Assembly (NCBI RefSeq): GCF_000282635.1
Contig: NZ_AKIW01000070.1
Location: forward strand, 1 to 49,028
Source of the DNA: Variovorax sp. CF313
Lineage (GTDB): Bacteria > Pseudomonadota > Gammaproteobacteria > Burkholderiales > Burkholderiaceae_C
Direction of reading: 5' to 3'
Length of the DNA: 49,028 nt
Shown here: piece after piece, positions 1 to 9,029 of the stretch
How positions within the stretch are numbered: position 1 is the stretch's first letter
Layout of the letters: the number at the start of each line of letters is the position of its first letter
Notes under the pieces: generated by a model
Told to the model about the DNA's origin: nothing
Seen by the model: only the letters and a program-made list of their open reading frames with translations
Databases searched by the model: none
Translations under genes and position numbers: made by a program

Positions 1-83
1 GGGGACATTCGCGGAGCAAGGCACCCCGTCGGCGTGAGCGCACCCCGAAACGACACGAAGTGCGCGAAGCCTCCAGGAAGAGC
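1..83. repeat. Intergenic segment carrying dispersed repeat units
   Basis: No gene is visible here. Bases 1-15 are the exact reverse complement of 38557-38571. Bases 24-40 (CCCCGTCGGCGTGAGCG) are identical to 38568-38584. Bases 51-65 (CGACACGAAGTGCGC) recur at 49014-49028, the last bases of the window. These are seen directly. Their reading as a lineage-specific intergenic repeat family is inference. Confidence 0.6.
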
Positions 84-500
84 TTACTTTCTATCGATGC
101 TGAACCGACCAGCGCCGAAAGCAGCGATCGCAAGCAGGCCACCGGCAATCGCGATGTTCTTGTTGAAGTTGATCTGCTGCATCATTTTCATGGCGTCGGG
201 CGCGGACCAGTACTTGTGGAAGAACAGCGCCGTGACCACAGAGAAGATCGCCATCACGATGGCGGTCCAGCGGGTCTTGAAGCCCAGCAGCAGCGCAATG
301 CCGAGGCCCAGTTCGATGAGGATCGCGATGGCCGCCGCTACTTCGGGTAGCGGCAGGCTGGCCGAGGTGATGTAGCCGACCGTGCCGCCGAAGCCCATGA
401 GCTTGCCGATGCCGGCGGGAATGAACAGGTAGGCGACCAGGATGCGGCCGATCAGAGCGAGCGTGTCTTGTGTGGAATTGGTGGTGGTTGCGGTTGCCAT
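84..500 (-). CDS. DoxX family inner-membrane protein
   Basis: This 138-residue protein has four predicted hydrophobic helices. It opens its first helix with LIGRILVAYLFIPAGIGKLMG, the usual DoxX pattern, and contains the loop HKYWSAPDA before the third helix. The ATG at 500 is chosen because a GAGGAG-like ribosome site lies just upstream; an in-frame start 21 codons earlier would add a non-conserved tail. It lies downstream of a pirin gene on the same strand, a common pairing in Burkholderiales. DoxX proteins are membrane proteins linked to thiol and oxidative stress, but the biochemical role of this member is not established. The family call is firm. Confidence 0.85.
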   Translation of the reverse strand: MATATTTNSTQDTLALIGRILVAYLFIPAGIGKLMGFGGTVGYITSASLPLPEVAAAIAILIELGLGIALLLGFKTRWTAIVMAIFSVVTALFFHKYWSAPDAMKMMQQINFNKNIAIAGGLLAIAAFGAGRFSIDRK

Positions 501-580
501 GGTTGAAAACTCCTCGGTTGTTGAAAAAGAAAAAAGAGAAAAGAAAAGAACCGGGCGCACCACGCGCCCGGCAAGGGGGA

Positions 581-1282
581 TCAGGCGGCCAGGTCGAACA
601 CCAGCACTTCGGCGTCCTTGCCGGCGCCCAGCGTCAGTTGCGATTCGCCTTGCAGCATCGCGGCGTCGCCGCCGACGAGCTTCTGGCCGTTCACTTCGAG
701 CTCGCCGCGCACCAGGTGCACATAGCTCTTGCGCTGCGGGTCGAGCGCCAGGCCGGCCTTTTCCTCGCCGTCGAGCAGGCCGGCGTACAGGCGGGCATCG
801 GCATGCACCGTCACCGAGCCGTCGCTGCCGTCGGGCGAGGCCACGAGGCGCAGCTTGCCGCGCTTCTCGGCGTCGGTGAACTGCTTCTGTTCGTAGCCCG
901 GCGCAATGCCGCGCACATTCGGCTCGATCCAGATCTGCAGGAAGTGCGTGGTCTCGTCGGCCTTGTGGTTGAACTCGCTGTGCATCACGCCGCGGCCCGC
1001 GCTCATGCGCTGCACGTCGCCCGGCGGAATGCTTTCCACGTTGCCCATGCTGTCCTTGTGCGCCAGTTCGCCCGAGAGCACGTAGCTGATGATCTCCATG
1101 TCCTTGTGGCCGTGGGTGCCGAAACCGGCGCCCGCCGCCACGCGGTCTTCGTTGATCACCCGCAGGTTGCCGAAACCCATGTAGGCAGGGTCGTAGTAAC
1201 CGGCGAAGGAAAAGCTGTGGAACGAGCGCAGCCAGCCATGGTCGGCATAACCGCGTTCCTGAGATTTACGGACTTGCAACAT
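581..1282 (-). CDS. Pirin family protein (bicupin)
   Basis: The 233-residue product has the pirin N-terminal cupin. The metal-site segment reads FGTHGHKDMEIISYVLSGEL (His, His and Glu ligands), followed by RMSAGRGVMHSEFN. A degenerate second cupin runs from about residue 140 to the C-terminus (VRGELEVNG, GDAAMLQGE). The ATG at 1282 has AAAGGAG seven bases upstream; the longer open frame upstream is unsupported. Bacterial pirins of this type include quercetinase-like dioxygenases and redox sensors, so substrate and role stay open. It is divergent from a LysR regulator and followed by doxX 80 bases downstream, which suggests a LysR-controlled pirin-doxX unit. Confidence 0.88.
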   Translation of the reverse strand: MLQVRKSQERGYADHGWLRSFHSFSFAGYYDPAYMGFGNLRVINEDRVAAGAGFGTHGHKDMEIISYVLSGELAHKDSMGNVESIPPGDVQRMSAGRGVMHSEFNHKADETTHFLQIWIEPNVRGIAPGYEQKQFTDAEKRGKLRLVASPDGSDGSVTVHADARLYAGLLDGEEKAGLALDPQRKSYVHLVRGELEVNGQKLVGGDAAMLQGESQLTLGAGKDAEVLVFDLAA

Positions 1283-1415
1283 CGTCGAACTCCTTTGGCG
1301 CTGCCCCGTTGGGGTGTGCGGGCCTTTTTCGTATGCCGCGCCGGATGCGCAGCGGATGTGAAGAACTTTAGGTCCGCACCCCATTCGGAAAGACGCCCCG
1401 GTTTGATGGCACCAT

Positions 1416-1428
1416 TCAAATAATTTGA
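1416..1428. promoter_or_regulatory. LysR-type operator in the pirin/lysR divergent region
   Basis: Bases 1416-1428 read TCAAATAATTTGA, a perfect 13-base palindrome around one central base. It fits the T-N11-A core of LysR-type binding sites exactly. It is AT-rich in an otherwise GC-rich gap between the pirin start at 1282 and the lysR start at 1443. It sits 14 bases before the lysR start codon, a place that suits autorepression. Regulation is inferred; the palindrome is seen. Confidence 0.6.
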
Positions 1429-1442
1429 TCAATGGAGCCCCT

Positions 1443-2396
1443 ATGCCCAGCCCCCGAGACGTGCTGACCCCCGACGCCCTCGCCATGCTCCAGACCGTGG
1501 CCGGCACCGGCAGCTTTGCTGCCGCCGCCCGCTCGCTGAACCTCGTGCCGAGCGCGTTGAGCTACCGCGTGCGCCAGATCGAGGACGCGCTCGACGTGCT
1601 GCTGTTCGACCGCAGCGCCCGCCAGGCGCGGCTGACCGAGGCCGGCGCCGAACTGCTGCGCGAGGCCGACCGGCTGCTGGCCGAGATCGATGCGGTGGCC
1701 AACCGGGTGAAGCGCGTGGCCACGGGCTGGGAGCCGATGCTGACCATCGCGGTCGACAGCGTGATCGCGCGCGACCCGCTGCTCGACCTGGCCACCGCCT
1801 TCTTCGCCCTCGAGCCGCCGACGAGGCTCAAGCTGCGCGACGAGACGCTGCTGGGCACCATCGAGGCGCTGACCACCGGCGAGGCCGACCTGGCCATCGG
1901 CGCGGTGCTCGATGCGGCGAGCCTGACGTTCACCGCCACCGGCATCCGCAGCCGGCTGATCGGCGAGCTGCGTTTCGTCTACGCCGTGGCGCCGCAACAT
2001 CCGCTGGCGCGCGTGTCCGAGCCGCTGAGCGACGCGGTGATGCGGCAGCACCGCGCGGTGGCCGCAGCCGACTCGGCGCGGCACGGCCCCAGCATGACGG
2101 TGAACCTCGTGAGCGGGCAGGACGTGCTCACCGTGCCGAGCATGCAGGCCAAGATCGCGGCGCAGCTGCACGGGCTGGGCGGTGGCTTCCTGCCGGAGCC
2201 GATGGCGCGGCCGTACATCGAGGCCGGGCACCTGGTCGAGCTGAAGACGGAGCGCAAGCCGCCACTTGGAACGATGCATTGCGCATGGCGCGTGCGCAGC
2301 GCGGGCAAGCCGGGGAAGGCGCTCGAATGGTGGCTGGCGCAGTTCGAGCACGAAGGCACGCGGCGCGCGTTGCTCGATCGGCATCGGGGCCGATAA
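1443..2396 (+). CDS. LysR family transcriptional regulator
   Basis: A 317-residue regulator. Residues 10-65 form the winged helix-turn-helix (ALAMLQTVAGTGSFAAAARS, then SALSYRVRQIEDALDVLLFDR), and an effector-binding periplasmic-protein-like domain follows. The ATG at 1443 is preferred over a TTG at 1425 because GGAG lies six bases upstream. It is transcribed away from pirin and doxX, the classic layout for a LysR protein controlling its neighbour. The inducer cannot be read from sequence. Confidence 0.9.
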   Translation: MPSPRDVLTPDALAMLQTVAGTGSFAAAARSLNLVPSALSYRVRQIEDALDVLLFDRSARQARLTEAGAELLREADRLLAEIDAVANRVKRVATGWEPMLTIAVDSVIARDPLLDLATAFFALEPPTRLKLRDETLLGTIEALTTGEADLAIGAVLDAASLTFTATGIRSRLIGELRFVYAVAPQHPLARVSEPLSDAVMRQHRAVAAADSARHGPSMTVNLVSGQDVLTVPSMQAKIAAQLHGLGGGFLPEPMARPYIEAGHLVELKTERKPPLGTMHCAWRVRSAGKPGKALEWWLAQFEHEGTRRALLDRHRGR

Positions 2397-2415
2397 GTAT
2401 TGCCGAGGATCGCGC

Positions 2416-2448
2416 GGCTTCGCTAAGGGTGTGCCCTCAGGCGAAGCC
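2416..2448. terminator. Long hairpin after lysR
   Basis: GGCTTCGC at 2416-2423 pairs with GCGAAGCC at 2441-2448, and inside it AGGG (2426-2429) pairs with CCCT (2434-2437). It begins 20 bases after the lysR stop. No T-run follows, so it is either a weak terminator or an intergenic palindromic repeat. Confidence 0.45.
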
Positions 2449-2515
2449 CCTCTCGGACCGATGTAGAGTGCAGACACATCCAACCGCATTCCCACCCAGA
2501 AGAAAAGAGTCTGCA

Positions 2516-3598
2516 ATGAGCACTCGCGCAACTGCCAAGCCCTCCGTCCGCCACCGAACCCCAGCCACCCCGCGCCATTACGCCGTCGTCGGCGCTGGCA
2601 TTGCCGGGGTGGCCTGTGCGCGAACGCTGGTGCAAGCCGGCCACAAGGTCACGCTGTTCGAACGCGAGGCCACGGCCGGCGGACGCATGGCGAGCATCGA
2701 CACCGCCTTCGGCCGCTTCGACAGCGGCGCGCAGTACTTCACCGTGCGCGACCCGCGCTTTGCGCTGGCGCTGGCAAGCACGCCCGGCCTGTGCAAGCGC
2801 TGGAGCGCCAACCTCGTGCGCGTGCTCGACGCCCACGGCCGCGTAGCCGAGGCGGCCCTGCCCTCGCTCGAGCCGCACTGGGTGGCGCAGCCCGGCATGG
2901 ATGCGCTGGTGGCCCATTGGGCCAAGCCGCTCGGCGACAGCCTCGTCGCCGGCACGCAGGTCACGCAGATCGAGCCCGATGCACTTGCCCCCCAGCGCTG
3001 GCAGCTGCGCACCACGGGCACCGACGACTCCCGGCACGTGTATTCGGGCTTCGACGCCGTGCTGCTCGCCGTGCCGCCTTCGCGCGCCCGCGCGCTGCTG
3101 GGCGACGGCAAGCTCTCGGCCACGCTCAGCCGCAAGATCGAACCCGTGCGCATCGCGCCCTGCTGGACGCTGATGATTGCTTACCCGCAGGCCAACCAAC
3201 CCACCATGTCGCACCTTGGCCCGCAATGGAATGCGGCGCGCAGCACCCACCACCGCGTGGCATGGCTGGCGCGCGAATCCTCCAAGCCCGGCCGCGAGCC
3301 CGTCGAACGCTGGACGCTGCAGGCCAGCGCCGCGTGGTCGCAGGAACACGTGCGCGACACGCCCACGCGCGTCGAGGCCAAGCTGCTGCGCGCCTTCGCC
3401 GAGATCACCGGCGTCCATGCCACCCCCGCGCACGCCCAGGCGCTGTGCTGGAGCGAAGCGCAGACACAGGTGCCGATGGGCACCACTCACCTCTGGGACG
3501 CCAAGGCGCGCATCGGCGTGGCTGGCGACTGGTGCACCGGCCACCGCGTGGAAGACGCGTTCCTCTCCGGCCTGTCGCTCGCACTCGAAGTCATCTGA
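2516..3598 (+). CDS. FAD/NAD(P)-dependent oxidoreductase, renalase-like
   Basis: A 360-residue flavoprotein. The dinucleotide-binding motif [15 protein letters not shown] lies at about residues 24-38, followed by the acidic strand end [15 protein letters not shown], as in amine-oxidase/renalase-like proteins. The C-terminus carries the second FAD motif ([21 protein letters not shown]). There is no signal peptide, so it is presumably cytoplasmic. The start at 2516 follows a GAG-rich ribosome site. Bacterial relatives oxidise dihydronicotinamide isomers or are uncharacterised; the substrate here is unknown. It ends seven bases before gluQ and is probably cotranscribed with it. Confidence 0.8.
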   Translation: MSTRATAKPSVRHRTPATPRHYAVVGAGIAGVACARTLVQAGHKVTLFEREATAGGRMASIDTAFGRFDSGAQYFTVRDPRFALALASTPGLCKRWSANLVRVLDAHGRVAEAALPSLEPHWVAQPGMDALVAHWAKPLGDSLVAGTQVTQIEPDALAPQRWQLRTTGTDDSRHVYSGFDAVLLAVPPSRARALLGDGKLSATLSRKIEPVRIAPCWTLMIAYPQANQPTMSHLGPQWNAARSTHHRVAWLARESSKPGREPVERWTLQASAAWSQEHVRDTPTRVEAKLLRAFAEITGVHATPAHAQALCWSEAQTQVPMGTTHLWDAKARIGVAGDWCTGHRVEDAFLSGLSLALEVI

Positions 3599-3605
3599 CC
3601 GGGAG

Positions 3606-4574
3606 ATGATGAGGGAGACCGGCCGCTTCGCGCCCTCGCCCACCGGCCCGCTGCATGCGGGTTCTCTGGTGGCAGCGCTGGCAAGCTGGCTCGACGTGCG
3701 CGCCCGCGGTCCGCAGGCGCGCTGGCTGGTCCGTATCGAAGACGCCGATACCGAGCGCTGCCTGCCCGGCATGGGCGAGCACATCCTCCAGCAGTTGGCC
3801 GATTGCAGCCTTCTGCCCGACGCCCCCCCCGTGTGGCAGACCCAGCGCACCGCGCGCTACGAAGCCGCACTGGCCAGGCTGCAGGCCTGCGACCTGGCCT
3901 ACCCCTGCGGCTGCTCGCGCAAGGACATCAACCAGGCGCTCGCGCGCCTCGGCCTGCGGCACGAGCGCCACGGCGAGCGGGTCTATCCCGGCACCTGCCG
4001 CAACGGACTGCACGGCAAGCCGGCGCGCGCCTGGCGCTTCGCCACCGCGAAGTTCGAAGCCGACCGGCCGCCCACACCGGGCGTGCCCTGGGAGGAAGAA
4101 GACGCCGACGCCCCGGATGCCGGCAGCGAACTCTGCTGGACCGACCGCCGCCTCGGCCGCCAGTGCCAGAACGTGAGCCGCGAAGTCGGCGACTTCGTGC
4201 TGCGCCGCGCCGATGGCCCGTGGGCCTATCAGCTCGCCGTGGTGGTCGACGATGCCGAACAGGGCGTGACCGACGTGGTCCGCGGCGAGGACCTCACCGA
4301 CAACACGGCGCGCCAGATCCTGCTGCAGCGCGCGCTCGGTTTTCCCACACCCAGCTACCTGCACACACCGCTGGTGCGCGGCGCCGATGGCGACAAGTTG
4401 TCGAAGCAGAACGGCGCCACCTCGATCGACACGGGCACGCCCGAAGCTGCCTTGGCCGCACTGGACAGCGCCGCGCGCGTGCTCGGCCTGCGACCCGCCA
4501 CGGCCACCGGCTGCGCGGACGCCCTGGCCGGCTGGGTGCCCGAATGGTGCGCTCTCTACAATTCGCAGCCGTAA
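3606..4574 (+). CDS. gluQ: Glutamyl-Q tRNA(Asp) synthetase
   Basis: A 322-residue paralogue of the glutamyl-tRNA synthetase catalytic domain that attaches glutamate to queuosine at position 34 of tRNA(Asp). It has the class I HIGH-region motif [16 protein letters not shown] at the N-terminus, zinc-ligand candidates in YPCGCSR with YPGTC further on, and a KMSKS-equivalent KLSKQNG near residue 265. It lacks the anticodon-binding half of GltX, as expected for GluQRS. Two adjacent ATGs (3606, 3609) are possible; GGGAG directly before them makes the second equally plausible. Its stop overlaps the trmB start (TAATG), indicating translational coupling. Confidence 0.92.
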   Translation: MMRETGRFAPSPTGPLHAGSLVAALASWLDVRARGPQARWLVRIEDADTERCLPGMGEHILQQLADCSLLPDAPPVWQTQRTARYEAALARLQACDLAYPCGCSRKDINQALARLGLRHERHGERVYPGTCRNGLHGKPARAWRFATAKFEADRPPTPGVPWEEEDADAPDAGSELCWTDRRLGRQCQNVSREVGDFVLRRADGPWAYQLAVVVDDAEQGVTDVVRGEDLTDNTARQILLQRALGFPTPSYLHTPLVRGADGDKLSKQNGATSIDTGTPEAALAALDSAARVLGLRPATATGCADALAGWVPEWCALYNSQP

Positions 4575-5344
4575 TGAATTCTCCCGACACCGTGTCCAAC
4601 GACCTCCCGCGCAGCGACGATGCGCCCTCTTCCGAAGGCAGCGACGACGCGGCCAAGCCGCACCCGCTGCATCGCCGCCTCAAGAGCTTCGTGAAGCGCG
4701 CCGGCCGCACCACCGACGGCCAGGCACGCGCCTTTTCCGAACTGGGACCGCTGTTCCTGCTGCCCTACAAGCCCGAACCGCTCGACCTGACTGCCGCCTT
4801 CGGCGGCCGCGCCGGCCCTACGGTGCTGGAGATCGGCTTCGGCATGGGCGAGGCCACTGCGCACATCGCCACCGTGCTGCCCGAGACCAACTTCCTCTGC
4901 TGCGAAGTGCACGAGCCCGGCGTGGGCGCGCTGCTCAAGCGCATCGGCGAGCAGTCGCTGTCGAATATCCGCATCTGCGCCCACGACGCGGTCGACGTGC
5001 TCGACCACATGCTGCAGCCCGGCACCCTGGCCGGCGTGCACGTGTTCTTCCCCGACCCGTGGCACAAGAAGCGCCACAACAAGCGCCGCCTGATCCAGCC
5101 CGAGTTCGTGACCAAGCTCGCGCGGCACCTGCGCCCTGGCGGCTACATCCATTGCGCCACCGACTGGCAGCCCTATGCCGAGCAGATGCTCGAAGTGCTG
5201 TCGGCCGAGCCGCTGCTGCGCAACACGGCCGAAGGCTACGCACCCAAGCCCGGCTACCGCCCTCTCACCAAGTTCGAGAACCGCGGCATCAAGCTGGGGC
5301 ATGGCGTGTGGGACCTGGTGTTCGAGCGGGTCGCATCGACCTGA
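4574..5344 (+). CDS. trmB: tRNA (guanine-N7-)-methyltransferase
   Basis: A 256-residue SAM-dependent enzyme forming m7G46 in tRNA. The SAM-binding motif [16 protein letters not shown] and the TrmB signature [18 protein letters not shown] are both intact. The C-terminus retains the family's YxPLTKFExRG-like segment. An N-terminal extension of about 50 residues, rich in Ser, Asp and Pro, is typical of betaproteobacterial members. It starts inside the gluQ stop codon, so a tRNA-modification operon with gluQ is likely. Confidence 0.94.
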   Translation: MNSPDTVSNDLPRSDDAPSSEGSDDAAKPHPLHRRLKSFVKRAGRTTDGQARAFSELGPLFLLPYKPEPLDLTAAFGGRAGPTVLEIGFGMGEATAHIATVLPETNFLCCEVHEPGVGALLKRIGEQSLSNIRICAHDAVDVLDHMLQPGTLAGVHVFFPDPWHKKRHNKRRLIQPEFVTKLARHLRPGGYIHCATDWQPYAEQMLEVLSAEPLLRNTAEGYAPKPGYRPLTKFENRGIKLGHGVWDLVFERVAST

Positions 5345-5399
5345 GCACGCCCCGTCAGCGGGCTTGAGCGCCCCGGTGGGGCGTGGCACGATCCCGCGG

Positions 5400-5858
<459 letters not shown>

Positions 5859-5883
5859 CAACACCTGGACTGGACCGAGCACC

Positions 5884-6294
5884 ATGAACATCACCATTCA
5901 CGCGAGTTTTCTCCCCCACAACGACCCCGAAGCCTCCCTGGCCTTCTACCGCGACCTCCTCGGCTTCGAGGTCCGCAACGACGTCGGATACGGGGGCATG
6001 CGCTGGATCACGGTCGGCCCCGCCGGCCAGCCCGGCACGTCCATCGTGCTGGCGCCGCCGGCCGCCTACCCCGGCATCACCGACGACGAGCGCCGCACCA
6101 TCGCCGAGATGATGGCCAAGGGCACCTATGCCGCCATCCTGCTGGCCACCCCCGATCTCGAGGGCACCTTCGCACGGCTGCAGGCCAGCGACACCGAGAT
6201 CGTCCAGGAGCCGACCGACCAACCGTACGGCGTTCGCGACTGCGCCGTCCGCGATCCTGCAGGCAGCCTGATCCGCATCCAGCAGCTGTCCTGA
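5884..6294 (+). CDS. VOC superfamily (glyoxalase/bleomycin-resistance-like) protein
   Basis: A 136-residue single-unit VOC protein with two beta-alpha-beta-beta-beta modules. It has an opening strand with HASFLPHNDPEASLAFYRDL and a closing module ending in YGVRDCAVRDPAGSLIRIQQL, the usual end of PhnB/glyoxalase-like folds. Members may be lyases, dioxygenases or antibiotic-binding proteins; the metal ligands seen do not decide. It directly follows the short AraC regulator. No signal peptide is present. Confidence 0.8.
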   Translation: MNITIHASFLPHNDPEASLAFYRDLLGFEVRNDVGYGGMRWITVGPAGQPGTSIVLAPPAAYPGITDDERRTIAEMMAKGTYAAILLATPDLEGTFARLQASDTEIVQEPTDQPYGVRDCAVRDPAGSLIRIQQLS

Positions 6295-6389
6295 GCCGGC
6301 TCCTCGCGACCAGGAGGCCGAGCTAACCCGCCTTCCCCCTTGGCCCCGAAATTGCTACACTTTTTTACTAATGTGAAAGAAGGTGTCCA

Positions 6390-7559
6390 ATGAACGGATC
6401 ACGCAGAGAGTGGTTGGGCAAGGCATGGGGCGCGGTGATGCTGGGCAGCGGCATCGGCATTGCCCACCCCGCCATGGCGCAGTCCGCGCGCGCGGCGGCC
6501 GGCGCACCGCGTGTCGTACTGCTCGGGCAATCGGTGCCGCTCACGGGCAGTGCCAACGAGATCGGCACCGCCTTCGCCGCCGGCAGCCGCCTCGCGGTAA
6601 GCGACTTCAACGAACGCAACGCCGCCAGCGGCCTGCAGCTGAAGCTGCTGCAGCTCGACGACGGCTACGACGCGGCCCGCGCCGCCGTCAACGCGCGCAC
6701 CCTGCTCACCACCCAGAAGGCCGACATGCTCTTCGGCTTCGTCGGCACGGCCAGCAGCGAGGCCGGCGCCAACGTTGCGACGCAGCAGGGCAGCCTGCTG
6801 TTCGCGCCCTTCGCGGCCTCCGACACGCTGCGCGGCGCCGACCATCCCAACGTGTTCCACGTGCGGCCCGGCATGATCGACGAGGCCCTGAAGATCGTGA
6901 AGCAGTGCGCCACCGTGGGGCAGACCCGCGTGGCGCTGGTGGGCGACGACGACGCGATGGGCCGCGCCGGCCTCGCGGCCGTCGAGCAGGCCATCAGCGA
7001 ACTCAAGCTCACGCCGCTGGTCGCAACCGCGCTGGTGCCGCCGACCGGCGACAAGCTCGACGCAGCCTTGAAGACGGTGCAGCAGCAGTCGCCCCAGGCC
7101 ATTGTGCTGGTGTCGCTCTCGGGCACCACGGCCAACGCCATCCGCAAGCTGCGCAAGAGCGGCTATGCGGGCAACTTCATGGCCTTCTCCATCGTCGGCA
7201 TCGACCCGCTCTACGCCACGCTCGGCAAGGACATCGGCGGCATCGTGATCTCCCAGGTGGTGCCCTCGCCGCGGCCATCGGCCATTCCCATCGTCAAGGA
7301 ATACCTTGCGGCCGTCGACAACTCCGACCAGACCGCGTCGTACGAAGGCCTCGAAGGCTTCATCGCGGCCAAGGCGGCCGGCGAGGCCGTGCGCCGCGCG
7401 GGCCGCGGCTTCAACACGGCGAGCCTGCTGCGCGTGATGTCCGGCATGACCGACTACGACGTGGGCGGCTTCCGCATCAACCTGCGCCCGGGCCTGCGCG
7501 ACAGCGTGCGCAGCATCGACCTCATCAGCATCTCCGCCGACGGCCGCGTATTGCGCTGA
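6390..7559 (+). CDS. ABC transporter substrate-binding protein, branched-chain amino acid type
   Basis: A 389-residue type I periplasmic-binding protein. The N-terminus has a twin-arginine-like signal (SRREWLG, then a hydrophobic stretch ending PAMAQS). The LivJ-like fold begins VVLLGQSVPLTGSANEIGTA. No permease or ATPase gene is adjacent, so it is an orphan receptor; it may feed a distant transporter or act in sensing. The ATG at 6390 follows AAGAAGG. The ligand is unknown. Confidence 0.85.
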   Translation: MNGSRREWLGKAWGAVMLGSGIGIAHPAMAQSARAAAGAPRVVLLGQSVPLTGSANEIGTAFAAGSRLAVSDFNERNAASGLQLKLLQLDDGYDAARAAVNARTLLTTQKADMLFGFVGTASSEAGANVATQQGSLLFAPFAASDTLRGADHPNVFHVRPGMIDEALKIVKQCATVGQTRVALVGDDDAMGRAGLAAVEQAISELKLTPLVATALVPPTGDKLDAALKTVQQQSPQAIVLVSLSGTTANAIRKLRKSGYAGNFMAFSIVGIDPLYATLGKDIGGIVISQVVPSPRPSAIPIVKEYLAAVDNSDQTASYEGLEGFIAAKAAGEAVRRAGRGFNTASLLRVMSGMTDYDVGGFRINLRPGLRDSVRSIDLISISADGRVLR

Positions 7560-7574
7560 CGCCGGCGCACGGGC

Positions 7575-8297
7575 TCAACCCGTGCTCACCAGCGCCTGCA
7601 GCGCATCGATCGACCGCAGCTCGATGCGCCCGTAGCCCAGTGCGACGACGCCCTCGCCTGCCAGCGCATTGAGCTCCTTCGACAGCGTCTGCCGCGTCAC
7701 GCCCAGCATCATGGCAAGCGCCTCCTGCGGCAGCTGCAGTTGGTGCCGCAGGTGCACCGATTGCGTGGCATCGCCGCGCGCCAGCACCAGCAGCCGGTGC
7801 GCCACGCGGGCGCGCAGGCTGCGCAGCATGGCGTCTTCCGTCAGGCCGTAGAGCATGCGCACGCGTGCCGCCAGCATCGCGGCGATGGCGTTGGAGAAGA
7901 CCACGTCGCGCATCAGCTGCACGAAAGCCGCGGGCGGCACCGCGAGCAGGTCGAGCGCTTCCAGCGCGGTGGCGTCGTGCGTGCGCGGCGAGCCGTCGAT
8001 CAGCGTGATCTCGCCAAACCAGTTGCCGGGCTCCAGCACGGCGAGGATGGCCTCGCGCCCGTCCTGCCGCAGAGACGAGATCTTGATGGTGCCGGCCACC
8101 AGCCCATAGAAGCCGCCGCCAGCCGCGTGAATGGGATCGCCCTGGCGAAACACCATCGCGCCGCGCCGTGCATGGATGAGCTCGGCCGCGCCGAGCAGCG
8201 CCTCCCGCTGCGCGCGCGGAATGCTGGTGAACCATGGATTGCCCTCGAGGGCACCGCGATGCGCGGCAGAGAGGCGGGGTTTGGACGAAGCGGCCAT
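7575..8297 (-). CDS. Crp/Fnr family transcriptional regulator
   Basis: A 240-residue regulator with an N-terminal cyclic-nucleotide-binding-like beta roll (GAMVFRQGDP, GNWFGEITLIDG) and a C-terminal winged helix with recognition segment MMLGVTRQTLSKELNALAGEG. No FNR-type N-terminal cysteine cluster is present, so oxygen sensing by a 4Fe-4S cluster is unlikely. It diverges from an HD-domain protein and aldolase, and a perfect Crp-type dyad lies between them at 8327-8342. It probably controls that operon and itself. The effector is unknown. Confidence 0.9.
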   Translation of the reverse strand: MAASSKPRLSAAHRGALEGNPWFTSIPRAQREALLGAAELIHARRGAMVFRQGDPIHAAGGGFYGLVAGTIKISSLRQDGREAILAVLEPGNWFGEITLIDGSPRTHDATALEALDLLAVPPAAFVQLMRDVVFSNAIAAMLAARVRMLYGLTEDAMLRSLRARVAHRLLVLARGDATQSVHLRHQLQLPQEALAMMLGVTRQTLSKELNALAGEGVVALGYGRIELRSIDALQALVSTG

Positions 8298-8326
8298 GCG
8301 GGCGGGGGTTTACCAGAACCCCGCAT

Positions 8327-8342
8327 TGTCAAATTCTTGACA
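8327..8342. promoter_or_regulatory. Crp/Fnr-type operator, perfect dyad
   Basis: TGTCAA at 8327-8332 and TTGACA at 8337-8342 are perfect inverted arms. Read in Crp geometry this is TGTCA-N6-TGACA, with the same spacing as the Crp consensus TGTGA-N6-TCACA but with the inner bases exchanged. It lies 29 bases upstream of the Crp-like gene start and 58 upstream of the divergent HD-protein start. The right arm could also be a -35 TTGACA for the rightward promoter. Confidence 0.65.
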
Positions 8343-8400
8343 GTTCCGCGTCAAGCGCAGGCATACAGTGACCGGCACCCACAAGAACGGAGACCTCACG

Positions 8401-8994
8401 ATGAGCAACGCACGCGCAAGTTTCAGGAGCATGCAGGAAAGCACGCGCGAAGACTGGCAACTGATCGGCGGCGAGTTCATGCAGTTCGCGGGCGGCCTGC
8501 CCGCACGCGTGATCAAGCACCTGCAGATCCTCGAAGGCGACTACGGCGGCTTTCCGGTCGACCGCTACACGCACTCGCTGCAGACCGCCACCCGCGCGCT
8601 GCGCGACGGCCGCGACGAGGAGTACGTGGTGTGCGCGCTGCTGCACGACATCGGCGACACGCTCGGCAGCTTCAACCACCCCGACATCGCCGCCGCCATC
8701 CTCAAGCCCTTCGTGAGCGAAGCCAACCACTGGATGGTGCAGCACCACGGCATCTTCCAGGGCCACTACTTCTTCCATCACATCGGGCTGGACCGCGACA
8801 TGCGCGACAACTTCAAGGACCATCCGCACTACGAGCGCACGGCCGAGTTCTGCGCGCTCTACGACAACCCCGCTTTCGACCCCAAGGCCGAGACCCTGCC
8901 GATCGGGGAATTCGAACCCATGCTGCGCCGCCTGATGGCACAGCCGAAGCAAAGCATCTACAAGGCGGCCTTGCAAGAGCCGGCTGCGGCCTGA
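8401..8994 (+). CDS. HD-domain protein, PhnZ/COG4341-like
   Basis: A 197-residue protein with an HD metal site: YTHSLQTATRA supplies the first His, LLHDIGDTLG the His-Asp pair, and HWMVQHHGIFQGHY further histidines. That pattern, including MVQHHGIF, resembles the small HD proteins related to the diiron oxygenase PhnZ and inositol oxygenase rather than classic phosphohydrolases. Oxygenase against hydrolase cannot be settled by eye. GGAG precedes the ATG at 8401. It is 35 bases upstream of a class II aldolase, and the pair is divergent from a Crp-like regulator. Confidence 0.72.
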   Translation: MSNARASFRSMQESTREDWQLIGGEFMQFAGGLPARVIKHLQILEGDYGGFPVDRYTHSLQTATRALRDGRDEEYVVCALLHDIGDTLGSFNHPDIAAAILKPFVSEANHWMVQHHGIFQGHYFFHHIGLDRDMRDNFKDHPHYERTAEFCALYDNPAFDPKAETLPIGEFEPMLRRLMAQPKQSIYKAALQEPAAA

Positions 8995-9029
8995 TGCCGA
9001 ACTCCATAACCACCAAAGGACACCACGCC

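Noticed and set aside
1416..2531. A 371-residue minus-strand frame over lysR
   Set aside because: It is antisense to an intact LysR gene and is low in hydrophobic residues; a shadow.
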